Shown here one piece after another: positions 33,960-44,721 of a stretch of DNA of 64,000 nucleotides (positions within the stretch are counted from its first letter, which is position 1; each line of letters starts with the position of its first letter). The translations under genes and the position numbers were made by a program. This DNA comes from Siphonodentalium dalli (Eukaryota; Mollusca; Scaphopoda; Gadilida; Siphonodentaliidae). Location of the stretch: the NCBI GenBank assembly GCA_032622095.1, contig CP136064.1, positions 190,945,794 through 191,009,793 of the forward strand, written 5' to 3'. A model generated the notes under the pieces. It made no database searches and was not told where the DNA came from. It saw only the letters and a list, made by a program, of their open reading frames with translations.

Positions 33960-34380
33960 GGTGAGATATCTGCTTGAATGGGAATAACCCCCTAACATTT
34001 TCAAATAAACACAGATAAATAACTGTAGAATGGAAAACATGAACAAAACGATTGAACACTCAACAGACTGCCATCATAATAGTGAACATCCATACCAAAT
34101 TCCATTGATATCTGTCAACTGGTGCTATGATGGTGGCGATACAGACAAAAAACCAACACTTCCAAATTTATAAATGATGACCAGAACAGAAAACTGGAAA
34201 AAAATATGATTGAACACTCAATTGATTGCCCTCATAGTAGTGAACAACCATACCAAATTTCATTGAGATTCGTCAAACGGTGGTGAAGACATCTGCCCGG
34301 ACAGAAGGAAAAACAGAGGGATAGATGTCCGGACGTTGTGAAGAATGGAATGAATCCAGTATACCCCACATTCTCTTTGA
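33960..34380. repeat. Degenerate tandem repeat (AACATCCATACCAAATT family), 2 units
   Basis: Same family as 4535-5160: units with AGTGAACATCCATACCAAAT / AACAACCATACCAAATTTCA, ending near CGGACAGAAGG and ATACCCC. Confidence 0.65.
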
Positions 34381-35040
34381 GAGTAACGGTATAATAAACA
34401 TGAAGTACAATTTAAACAAGATGTTACACCACATCACGGCTGCTCGCTTACTACTATTGTGTAAACACAAAACCTGGGTCGAACAGGACCCAATTTTTAA
34501 TGAAACAAAAAGGCGAATGCAAACTATACAATTGTTGCCCACATTTGAGTGAGACACCGGATTTGTTGCCCACTCAAAATATTTGGAATGTGTATATAAA
34601 GGGGTGCTTACATAAGCCCCCTCTGATAAACATATGGGCTAACTTTTAATTGGGTATTTTTTTAGCCATAATCAACTCATTTATGGATATTTCAATGGAT
34701 TATGGAATGTGACACAATGGCCGCCATGATTCTTGAGATACAGTGTAATATGCTGGGGGGAACTTACTTATTTTGGGGTGTTTACATCCAAAGTTTACAT
34801 TCCCTTGCTATGAGCGGTGTATTCAAAATTTATCATGCTCTCTTCAGTCATATATCGAAGGCTGCCTTAGTGGTGCCATCTTTTCATACTTGTAATCATC
34901 AATTTAACTCTGAAATTTAATTTAAAATTAAAATCAGTTGAAACTTCTTTTGATATGCAATTAACAATAGTAACATGAAGTACAATTTAAACAAGAGGTT
35001 ACACTGCGGCTGCTCGTGATTTGTTGCCTGCTCGAAAGCG
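34381..35040. repeat. Direct duplication, copy 2, with flanking repeat
   Basis: 34735-34970 matches 33610-33900. AACATGAAGTACAATTTAAA at about 34398 recurs at 34973 with GTTACAC...GGCTGCTCG downstream in both. A local tandem-type duplication. Confidence 0.65.
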
Positions 35041-35938
35041 GGTTTGTCACACAACAGCGTATAGACCAGTTAATGAACATGGAATTAATTTATTACTGTA
35101 GTTATTCAAGAGAATGATACAAAATGCTCCAAAAGTTGAAGCAGTCATTTTAAATATTCATTCATCATATTTCTCAGTGTTAAATTGATATAAAAAATTT
35201 GCGTTGGTGATTAATTGTGAATATACAGGTAGAATTGTCATTTTGACAAATTTTACATGCAACTTGGACGTACGCAACTGCTGTTCTTACATACAAATTA
35301 TAGACAGTGACTATCAATGGAGGAACATTTACTTTTTTATCAATGATTTGAGGAAGTGTTCACAATAGTACTAGTTCCGATAAAATAGTGTTTTCTGTAA
35401 TAGCATGATCAGCCTGTCTGAAATTATCACTATTAAATATCAGTTGAATTTTACAAGCCTGTTTTTGTTTTTTCTCATCTGTTTTTTTTTCCATATAATA
35501 ATAACCTAATATTTCTGGATTTTCTAATGTCTTTAATCGATCTTATGGCCTGTTTTCTTCTTAGAAATGACAGCTGCAGAACATCAACGATCCATTGCAT
35601 TGTGTGAACATTGACTCACGATCATTGAAATCCCTTTGCCTTTCACTATCTCATAGTTTTATCACTTCAAAAAATATTCCTGGATAATACTTACATTCTC
35701 CTTTTGAGCCATAAATGTTGCAACCGTTATTAACCTCTTCACTGCCAATTGAAGTCATTGGCTGGGTCATTGACATTATGGATATTTTCCTGTGGAAAAT
35801 AAGGAAGTTAGTAGTGATGTTTTGATAATCGGAATCAGCCAATAATAGCCCATCGCATATTAAATCTCACCTATTAGTTGAACATCGGCATTTACCGATT
35901 GGCCAAATTTTAATTTAATTTAATTAATAACAGTTTTT
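35041..35938. other. Gene-free stretch
   Basis: No supported gene. TAGTAGTGATGTTTTGATAA then TCGGAATCAGCC at 35810-35843 could be a decayed hAT end facing right. Confidence 0.35.
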
Positions 35939-36023
35939 GACACAAAATCCAATTACATGTATATACATGTAACACACATATCTAGAAAATTATTTCTATA
36001 ATATGCATAAAACCTCGTCAATT

Positions 36024-36087
36024 GGAACCCCATGGATTCGAACCATGTAGCTTACAAGGATACTTGCAGCTAAACCAAGTGAGTCCC
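36024..36087 (-). repeat. tRNA-like sequence (SINE head or tRNA relic)
   Basis: On the minus strand, GGGACTC at one end can pair with GGGTTCC at the other (with G-U pairs). There is a perfect T-stem/loop CATGGTTCGAATCCATG carrying the GGTTCGAATCC B box, and an anticodon-like loop CTTGTAA (TGT). Total 64 nt, about 8 short of a tRNA in the D and variable regions, so not a canonical gene; more likely a tRNA-derived SINE head. In P1 the hAT inserted at its acceptor end. Confidence 0.45.
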
Positions 36088-36658
36088 TCGGTACATCAGA
36101 GGTTACATATTATGAATGAAATAATTTTTAAAATGAAGAATGTGGGTGAATTTCGATTGATGTTTTAGTTACCAAGTTATATTCAGAAAATTATATATAT
36201 ATATATGTCCAAACACAAATATTGACTATGCACCATTAGGGACGTAGTAAGGCTATATACCATTAGGAACATTATCTATATTATGACAGTGCTATCATAA
36301 TTAGGAGTTTAGTGTTCGAGACTAGTAGTGAACATGATGTTTTTAATATGAACAATATACCATTATTCATCCACTTGTTTGTATTTTTATTCGTCGTCAT
36401 CTTGAGTACACAGCATCGTAACTCCCTTCAGCAACCCCTCTCCGTCTGCAATCTTGTCTTTGCTTTGCATTGCATTATATGGCTGAAAATCGTGAGAAAA
36501 CATCATAATGATCATTGAACGAATCCATGTTAAGTTGGTTTGTTTACTCACCATCGCCATTTTAACCGACCTTGACATCACCTTATATGGCAAACTGTGC
36601 CTATTCATTTTCAAATTTGAGAGCTCCCATCTAGAGCTGATCCTGAACATGTTTGTAT

Positions 36659-37232
36659 GGCCAAAATAAAAAGTGTTTTGGTTCTCGGGCAATTTTATTT
36701 TCAAATCAATGAGGGAGGTAGGGTTTTATTTTTATTTTTTATTTTTTTTCTGCGCATAGTAAGCATGGACAAAGATACCTTCCTGTCTAGTAATAACCAG
36801 AAATGTAGAGGGAACTGTTATGCATATAAACTCATTTAGTCTTATATAAAAATGACATTGTAATACCAGTGTATGACTGGGATTACCTAGCATTATATAA
36901 TGCCCCTGACATTAACTACTGTTATTGTTGTCTAAAAACTGAGATACCTCCCCATTCTAATATGTGATCCTGAATTTAGTCCTGTGCCTTTCAATAGTAT
37001 AAAGTTACGATTAGTGTAAGTTGTTCACAATGACTAATTGTAAGAAGAGCATGAGGATCAGCTAATCATTTTCTTAATTGTAGTCATCTACTTCAAATCT
37101 ACTTTTCAAATTTATTTTTTCATAAGTATTTTTTGTCATAACATCAGGCATTGCAATAAAAAGGCCTAATGCGGCCCTTTTTATTCAATGCGGCAGGGCC
37201 TGAGAACCAAAACCTTTTTCTTTTTTTTTGCC
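36659..37232 (-). mobile_element. Harbinger-like element (574 bp)
   Basis: Ends GGCCAAAATAAAAAG then TGTTTTGGTTCTCGGGC, and the inverse with GTTTTGGTTCTCAGGC at 37200. TSD TAT/TAA: P1 has a single TAA at the same place (GTTTGTAAATT), an empty site. Its interior matches about 10855-11445 inverted. Confidence 0.82.
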
Positions 37233-37239
37233 TAAATTC

Positions 37240-37815
37240 AAAACAATACCCCAATAAATTCGGGCAGCAGGATGTGCTGATGGATTAAAATTCAAGATCC
37301 AAGATGGCTGTTGGAGGAGGCCATGTTTTTTAACATATTTTGAAAAAAATTATGGCTCCCATCCAGAGGTCACCCCAAAGTTCCATATGAAATTTGGTGG
37401 TGATCGAATGAAGGATGTGGCCTGTAGGGTATGCCAAAGGATTTAGTCATGCAAAGAATAAAATCCAAGATGGCTGCCAATGGCCATGTTTTTCACAGAA
37501 AATCATTTAAAATATATAGCTCCCATCTAGAGGTGATCCTAAACATGCCTGTAAGTTTTTAAAACAGTCCTCCAAAATATGTGGGCTGCAGGGTATGCCG
37601 ATATATTCAAATTTGAAATCAAAGATGGCTGCTGGTGGCCATGTTTTTCAACAACTTTCTGAAACGATCAATGGCTCCCATTTAGAGGCCACCTCAAAGA
37701 TCTATATGAAGTTCCAAAAGGATTGGATGAGATATGCGACTTGTAGACTGTGCTACAGGAAATTGTAGATGAATCATGGATGGACTCACAGATGACGGAT
37801 GCCAACCCACGACAA
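37240..37815. repeat. Degenerate tandem repeat, ~160 bp x 3
   Basis: AAGATGGCTG recurs at 37301, 37467 and 37622 with GGCCATGTTTTTCA and GGCTCCCATCTAGAGG. Ends near GGATGGACTCACAGATGACG. The first unit is shared with P1 (31870-32045). Confidence 0.75.
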
Positions 37816-38820
37816 TAGCTCAAACTTGACTTTGTCAAGTTGATCCAAAAATGCTTCAACTAGGTAGTCTATTCTGACCCATGAAAGTCTGTCTTCATTG
37901 ACATAGTGCCCTGCGAATCGGGTATTTTAATTTTTAAGCAATAGATTCAAAATCAAATCGAATCTTGAATCGAATTGTTAGATCGAGTATATCAACAGTG
38001 AAGAGGTAGAACAGTTCAGGAAACACTTAAATTGGTAACTGTAACAAACCAAAAAATAAAAAAAAAATTAATAACTGAACGCAATGGATTGTATATTACC
38101 TAGCCATATTAATTTGTCTTCTGCAGAATATGCATGCATCTCATTGTCCTCATAAATACTGATGGATGGGATTCATTGAATGCGATGAGTGGTGGAATTG
38201 GGAGTAACTCTTTAAAATGTGCTTTCAAACTTTCGTAATCATCAAACTTCATCGATCTCCATGTTGCACTGAAATCTTCCATTTGAATTGTACATGTATC
38301 ATGCTGAACTCCTTGACCTATGACAGTATATATGGGATGGAGACTTGTGAGGTTTGCCGAATGAGTTTAGCTGTAATTCCCTTGTGACATTCAACTCCTG
38401 GAATCCCAGAGTCATGTTAATTTACATAACTCTTACTGAGATTATAATGAATTAAGTACTTGGCAGTCTATTTATAGATCATATGAGACAGTGTTATCTG
38501 AATATATTTACATACTAAGTGTGATTATCACTAAATCCAGCAATCTGATTGGTCGGCGCCCACATGGCTAGTTGCAATTATTTCTCGGTGAATGCGCAAC
38601 AGCTCATAACTGTAGCCTCATAATTACATCGACGCGTCATAGGTTTTGGAAAGACAAACGCGTAATGTTTTGGGCGCATTTGGACTCGCGCAGGATTGAC
38701 TTAATAAATCATCGGGTTTCAATATAAAGAGATATTTTGGGCTGGTTTTGTCACGATACACTTTTCGATTTAAATACATTTACAAAAGTGGCTTTTTCGC
38801 TAAATGTATATAAATATAAG
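37816..38820. other. Gene-free stretch
   Basis: No supported gene. A CTGATTGGTCGG (CCAAT-box-like) and CpG-bearing patch lies at 38545-38700, just upstream of the large palindrome. Confidence 0.35.
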
Positions 38821-38821
38821 G

Positions 38822-38966
38822 ATTAACTGTCATGTGGACTGTTTTTATGGAGATGTAACCGTGAGGTAAGTGGTCATAACTTGTAAAAATCTTCGGGTTT
38901 TACACAAGTTATGACCACTTACCTCACGGTTACATCTCCATAAAAACAGTCCACATGACAGTTAAT
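38822..38966. repeat. Perfect large palindrome, 63-bp arms, 19-nt spacer
   Basis: Arms 38822-38884 and 38904-38966 are exact reverse complements (63 of 63), starting ATTAACTGTCATGTGGACTG. The spacer itself pairs GTAAAA with TTTTAC around ATCTTCGGG. No mismatch implies a recent origin or an assembly/template-switch artefact. Confidence 0.93.
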
Positions 38967-39594
38967 ACAGGGCCTGGAACCTACGTCATAAAACAAAGTA
39001 TTTCACCGAAAAATGGCGGCTGCTCGGTGAGACTCGAAGTGAATATTTATCGTTTTTGCAAACTATGTACATAAACCACTAAAAAAATCATTGCTTATGA
39101 GCTGTAAAACATTGTTTGCTAGCTCACAGTCATCTATACCGAGATATATATGTAATGGTTGTAAAGATTATCGCGTTCAGGTGGTTTCCGTCACCAATTT
39201 TCGAGGCATGTTTCAGAGTTTTGAAATGGTAACGCCTACATTGGCTTTTAAAACTGGAATTGTGACATAAATGGTAACGCCTACATATAATCAACATTTG
39301 ATTCCAAAATCGGCAATTTGGCTGAATTCTTTCTTTCACTTGCCGAATATCACAATTAGTTTTAGGACTAGTGAGTAGTGTATGCCTTCACAGTTAATTG
39401 AACTTATGGAAGCGCAAGAGTATAATTCTTCCCTGGCTAAGATCCCCCGAATATTGCCGAGGCAAATCGGTATACATCGGCTCAAAAGTAGACTGATTCA
39501 CTTGTGGCAGGCTAATTAATACGTTTTTCACGGAATTACTATCACAAGACATAAATAAATAAAATAGTAAGTAATTATATGACCTTTATATATC
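38967..39594. other. Gene-free stretch; possible cryptic first exon
   Basis: At 39013 ATGGCGGCTGCTCG is followed by GTGAGA, a start-plus-donor arrangement, downstream of CCTACGTCATA (CRE-like). There is no supporting protein similarity. Confidence 0.2.
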
Positions 39595-40908
39595 AATTCC
39601 AGGCACGTATGATGGGGTGGGTGGGTGTCTCTCTGGTCCGAAAAGCAGTTTTTTCCATGTGCCAAATTTTTTTTTCTCCATTTCTGCTATTGAGTCTTAT
39701 TTTGATGTGTTTTGAACAGAAACAGGTCATATATAGTTAATAGCAATGCCATACTATATATAGAGGTTATCAGAAGTTGGATCAGTTGCACAATGGCCAA
39801 CAATAACCCAAAATCAACTTGATAGAACAAGAAACTGCGCTATTGGAAAAATAAAATTTAATCAGGATTCCATCTACTGATACAACAAAAATAAGAATAA
39901 CTATGCAGAACTCAGCTGAAAATAAGCAATAAAATGAAAGCACACTTGACCATATGTGACATGGAAAAAAAGATATAATAAATAATGGAATAAAATAGAC
40001 TTTTGACAACGTAAAACATAAAATATTAACATATAAATTGAAGGCCAGCCGGGCCAGCTTGAACAATTTCAAATTGTTATCCAAGTTAATGTGGATCAGC
40101 TTGTAATGTTAATCACAGTAACAAAGATTTTATCGTCACTGATATCGTGAGCAAAAAAGAAGCGAGATTGGGCTATCCATCCATATGTTATTCCCAATTA
40201 TTACGAAGCCTATTACTTCAGGCAGTGGCTACCAGCCTGCCATTACATGCTCATATAACATGTTTCCTCAGTTCTGGTTTCTGAGATGCCCCAAGAAGAG
40301 TCATGCAGGTATATCATGGTTATGTTTGGTATTAGCATTATTCTTCAAACTGGGATGAACTGGGATGAACATTTGTATTTCCACATGTTTTGATAAACAA
40401 TTTGGTTCAAGCAATATATCACATAGCAAATATCAAAATATCAAATAATCTGAAATGTGTTGTACCATGTAGTCTGTAGAATACTCAAATGTGATTATGT
40501 GACTAGATCATGTGACTATATATTATGATAATGAATGTTAATAAAAACTTTGGCACTCTGCCTATCCCTAGAAATGTGATTATGTTGACACATTTCTTGA
40601 TTAATGACACTTATATGATAAATTCAAATAGTATCGTTATCTTCATTATGCACTGTTCTATTAAAACATCGCGCAATAAACTATGATAATGCAGGATAAT
40701 CAGGGATAATCAGCTATTTGGTTGGTCAATTGATAATTTTCTCAAATTTAGTGGGTGGGTGTCCAAAACTGACCGGAAAAACATTCCTGAAACGGACAAA
40801 AAAGGGTGAGTGTCCAAAATTTCCTGGAAAAAAATGCCGGAAACGGAAGAAATTGGGTGGGTGGGTCCCCCGAGGCCGGAATTAAAATGATCATACGTGC
40901 CTGGAATT
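39595..40908. mobile_element. Probable TIR element (1.3 kb)
   Basis: 19-bp perfect inverted ends AATTCCAGGCACGTATGAT. GGGTGGGTG clusters lie just inside both ends. TSD unclear. No transposase. Confidence 0.55.
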
Positions 40909-41305
40909 TTTTTTCGACCCCCCCCCCAATTGCGAATATAATTGATGCGTGACCAGATTGTTTGACAACGAAGGTTCCTGGACCGAATAACACATTCAAT
41001 TCATTATCAATAAACATGGGTAAATTATAATTAACAATGAATGTTAGTAATAGAATATAATTAAAGAAATCTTTATTGCATGATAATGTTTTAACGACAA
41101 CTATCAGACGAAACTGGAAATATGAACAAATTAACATGGATTTAACCAACGGAAATAGAATGGAATAACAAAGTAATACTACAATGAATATGGAATAAGA
41201 GAACGAATGACAGGACATACACTTAATTAAACTAACGAATATACAACGAGAACGTAAAAACAATGATTATGCCATGAATTTATGCTCATCTTTATATATA
41301 GTACT
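40909..41305. other. Gene-free spacer
   Basis: AT-rich with a poly-C tract at about 40918-40928. The long minus-strand frame over this area is rejected as chance. Confidence 0.4.
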
Positions 41306-41307
41306 AG

Positions 41308-41655
41308 CCGATGAGCCCGACGTTGTCTGGACTATTCAAAAACCAAATTTCAAGTCGATAGCTCCACCAATTTCTGAGATCTGGTATGCGCATGCGCGAA
41401 GCTGGCGTCGCACGGGCTCGGCGACCCGATAAAATTCGTATCCGGGGCAAGATACATTCACATACCAAATTTCAAGTCGATAGCTCCACCCATTTCTGAG
41501 ATCTGGTCTGCGCATGCGGGAAGCTGGCGTCGCACGGGCTTGGCGACCCGATAAAATTCGTATCCGGGACAAGATATATTCACATAGTCAAGAATCGTAG
41601 ATTTGTATAAATGACATACAGACATACAGACAGAGGTCTTCAAAATATATAGGAG
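41308..41655. repeat. Dispersed repeat TACTAGCC...CAGACATACAGACAG with two ~125-bp units
   Basis: Opens TACTAGCCGATGAGCCCGAC and contains two units with CAAATTTCAAGTCGATAGCT, GCGCATGCG, AAGCTGGCGTCGCACGGGCT and GATAAAATTCGTATCCGG, ending ACATACAGACATACAGACAG. The opening resembles that of the repeat at 50831. Confidence 0.7.
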
Positions 41656-42306
41656 ATTTTGGAAGAACGGCATTTTTACAACGGCTTATGAATACAAAAA
41701 AAATAAAAATTACACAATGCTTATGAATACGAAAAAAATGCTAAAACGAAACGAAATCTTGAACATTCTCACTCATTAAAGGTCCCCAACATGGGTAGAT
41801 AATAATATGTTGCAAAAATGAATTTGTTTTCAAAGTTATTCTGGCCTTTACATAATTTAACAAAGGGGTGATGATCTGATGTAAGGTGTAGAGTTGTAAT
41901 CTTCAGGTGTGATAATCTCAAAATCACAAGTCAATGTGGACACCTGACGATGTATTCACGGGGTCGTCTCCGAATGACAGTCGCTATTGTTTTGGAAGGT
42001 GTGAACAGAGGTGTGAACAATTGGTTACTTCTAACGAGTACCGCTGTTAGTGATTTGTAGTTTTTGTTATTCAGGTGAGCTTTATTAACGCTGACAATGT
42101 TTTTGTTATTTAGGTGAGCTTTATTAACGCTGACAATAACTCATAGTTATCACCGGTACGTAGTTAGTGTATGTTAGTTCCGTGAGTGAACGATATAAGC
42201 ATGTTTGTACCTTGAGTGAACAACCTGAACTCAAATCGACCTATATAAATGCATGCAAAGGCAATTTACTTCAACTTCAGTGATATTCTCATAATCTTTC
42301 ATAATA
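41656..42306. other. Upstream region of the FLYWCH frame
   Basis: Contains a direct repeat of about 43 bp (TTTTTGTTATT-AGGTGAGCT, at about 42062 and 42105). No exon seen. It would hold the promoter if the FLYWCH frame is expressed. Confidence 0.35.
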
Positions 42307-42645
42307 ATGGCTAATGTTCAGGTTAATGTTTCATTTATCGAGAACAGAAAAGGAGGGAGGAATCTGCTGTTTGATTGTCACAAATATCGTATTAAAACTA
42401 GAAAGAGAGACAGTATCCACTGGACATGTTGCGTTAGATGGTGTCCAGGTACAGTCAACACCAAGGATGACATAGTGACAAGTATAGGAAAGCCGCATAA
42501 TCACGAAGCAGATCCCATCAAACTCAGCGCAGAACTCATAATGTCGAAAATGAAGCAGATTGTCAAGTCAGATTCTAGGACTGTGTACAACATATATTCA
42601 AGTGGCATGTGGTGGAAAAGTTGCTCCAAGAAAGAGAAAATATAG
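42307..42645 (+). CDS. FLYWCH-type zinc-finger protein, truncated/frameshifted
   Basis: 112 codons starting MANVQVNVSFIENRKGGRNL. Residues about 9-68 follow the FLYWCH pattern: F-I...KGGR-LL near the start, a hydrophobic/aromatic Y-R strand (HKYRIKTRKRD), the W-x-C core (HWTCCVRWCPG) supplying the Cys pair, and the His pair in KPHNHEAD. FLYWCH fingers bind DNA or protein and in invertebrates are often attached to Mutator-type transposases, so this could be a transposon-derived or a host nuclear protein. After residue ~97 the frame becomes unlike protein and stops at TAG. The frame shifted by -1 (42600-42773) instead reads VVEKLLQERENIEPSRTASA and on to TAA, suggesting a frameshift near 42590-42605 or a missing intron. 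No TIRs were located around it. Confidence 0.65.
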   Translation: MANVQVNVSFIENRKGGRNLLFDCHKYRIKTRKRDSIHWTCCVRWCPGTVNTKDDIVTSIGKPHNHEADPIKLSAELIMSKMKQIVKSDSRTVYNIYSSGMWWKSCSKKEKI

Positions 42646-42773
42646 AGCCATCGAGAACAGCATCAGCCACTATAAGCGAGTTCATAGAGGAGGAGAAATT
42701 GACAAAATGGAGTTTCTCGATGCAATGGGTCGTTTGTCTGGACATTAGACTAGAATTATATTATTGTATATAA
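42600..42773 (+). pseudogene. Probable shifted-frame continuation of the FLYWCH frame
   Basis: A stop-free reading phase (57 codons then TAA) that overlaps the end of the FLYWCH frame. It is glutamate-rich (EKLLQEREN, SEFIEEEKLTKW) and more protein-like than the in-phase sequence. Whether a single-base change or a splice joins them cannot be decided from the sequence. No known domain. Confidence 0.35.
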
Positions 42774-43261
42774 TTTCACATATAAAATGAGTAAGCTATG
42801 TAAATAATGGATATGGATAAAAACCTCAACTCAACTTCCAATTGTTCATTCGACCATTATCATAAACTTCCACTTGGGCGAAAGATTGGGCTGGGATAAT
42901 GACCTGCGTCAATCCAGATCGAGAAGGACATCCCACTAATTAATTTTCACACTTAAAGTTGACTGGCATTTGGAGACTAACCCGTATTCACAGCTGTCTG
43001 CAATCAACACTCAGGTGTGAATATGCTCCCAAATCAGATTAATACAGATGTTAATAGTAACTATGGTGTTATCTACAACAGTGTCAATGGATAACTGGGT
43101 TCAATCAATGTTCAATGTTGGCAGTAAATTAGGGTGAATATTTTGCCGATTTTCGTTGGTCAACTTAGGAAATTTCAGGGTGACTTAAACTTCGCCCGGC
43201 TGCAAAATTAGGGCGAAGTGAGCAAGAATAGGGAGACTTCTTCACCCACGTCGCCCTCTCG
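42774..43261. other. Gene-free spacer
   Basis: 43125-43255 contains AATAGGGAGACTTCTTCACC and TCGCCCT words like the subterminal regions of the hAT at 45042-46013, perhaps an old fragment of it. Confidence 0.35.
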
Positions 43262-43575
43262 GCTGGTCCCTGTCTCCTACTATATTCAACTGAAAATATG
43301 CAAGAAAAGAATGAATTTGAGTCAGCGATGATTGTAAAATACACTAATGTACTCTAGGAATGATGTAAAACGATATGATATTTATAACTAAAATGAGCAA
43401 AAAAGCAATTTACTCATTTTCATTATAATTATCCTATTGTTTTACATTGTTTATAGAGTACATTAGTTTATTTTGCACTCATCGCTGACTGAAATTCATT
43501 CATTCGTTGCACATTTTCAGTTGAATATAGTAGGAGATGGCCCCATAAATGGCTGGATTTAGGTACAGTCTCCCT
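43262..43575. mobile_element. Foldback MITE related to 2676-3001
   Basis: Arms about 100-110 bp: TCTCCTACTATATTCAACTG, GAATGAATTT, TCAGCGATGA, CTAATGTACTCTA and their inverses. The left terminus is eroded; the right ends GGTACAGTCTCCCT. Confidence 0.7.
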
Positions 43576-44385
43576 TTTTGTTAAAAATTCTTGAACTTAC
43601 CAGTAAATCTAGTCTCAGTAAACTTCAAATTTATTCAAATGGTATGCATATGATAGTCTGAAACAGATAGAAGGGAATATTATTATACATTACTTTCAAA
43701 ATGTATTACATCAGTGTCAACACATTTCTTAGCAAGACTCAGTAGGAACAAATAAAAGTTAATGGCAGTAGTAAAATTTTGTTAACTTACTCTAAGATGA
43801 ATAAGCTCACATGACAAGAAATTACAAGTCAACGAGGCTATGCTATAGATTGAGTATGTCTGATTGTATGTTTACATGGTACCAGTATGTGTTTACACAC
43901 ACTGACTTAATGCAAGACACAGTACTCAAAATTTGCCATGGAAATAAGCAATGCCATGGGAAATGCCATGGCAACATGTGGCATCTAACATGCAACAGCA
44001 TTAAATTTGTCATGGGATATTTTTCCTAATTTTGAGGGCTGCAAGACATATATTACTATGATTGGGAACATTACATAACATATATAGATAGTGATTTGTG
44101 TGGGTATTATAACAACTTAAAGACCTATTACTGACGTGCCATTGGATTGGTTTTGGTCATTGTAAACCAGAGGAAGGAAAAAGATTGTTTAATAAATAAT
44201 GTACCTGTAATTTGTCTTACATACATGTATGTAGCATGATTTGAAAAGCATTTCAATAACCAGAAAATAACTTACAATACCATTTATGCGGGATAACAAT
44301 TGAAGCCGCTGCCTTGACAGTTGTAGTACAGTGTGAATCTTAAGCATCCTGCTATTTAGAGCTGGGACATCCACATTTGGTAAAT
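43576..44385. other. Gene-free stretch
   Basis: A cluster of ATGCCATGG-type words at 43935-43975; otherwise no feature. Confidence 0.4.
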
Positions 44386-44389
44386 TACA

Positions 44390-44545
44390 TTAAGGAGAAG
44401 GTATTAACTAAGAAATATATTATCTGTGTTATTTATCAATGTTATAAATTCCTGGTCAGACTGGTCAGAACATTAAAAAGTTCCATGATTTTCAACAAGT
44501 GAAAACCATGAAATATAATCTCTATGAGCATAGCCAGTCAATGCT
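44390..44545. mobile_element. Half copy of the GATCATGCC foldback family
   Basis: TTAAGGAGAAGGTATTAACT, AAGAAATATATTATCTGTGT and AAAAGTTCC match the right arms at 46564-46690 and 7100-7205. Confidence 0.6.
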
Positions 44546-44721
44546 AAAGTAAAGATTCAAGTATCGGGACATCATGATGTATTAGATTTATGAAGACACT
44601 GGCTTGCTTTAGTGTTCAGTGCTTCAATGTACATGAACAAATTCATTGGCCATCTATTGATTGAAACATTTGTCATAATGAGTTGTCCATTAATTATTAA
44701 CCATCATTGACCAAACATCCC

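Larger units (their letters stand above)
35939..37352. repeat. Duplicated block P2, interrupted by a Harbinger-like element
   Basis: Counterpart of P1 (see 30221-32045), same orientation, about 5.7 kb away. Lacks P1's hAT. Has an extra ~120 bp near 36170-36290 including a short (AT)n. Confidence 0.85.

Noticed and set aside
40748-41263. Longest open frame (171 codons, minus)
   Set aside because: Hydrophobic, AT-driven composition with no domain; it runs across the 19-bp terminal repeat at 40890-40908 and a GGGTGGGTG cluster.
41308-41345. Possible hammerhead ribozyme (CCGATGAG)
   Set aside because: The core CTGATGA is not intact and no GAAA with matching stems follows at the right distance.
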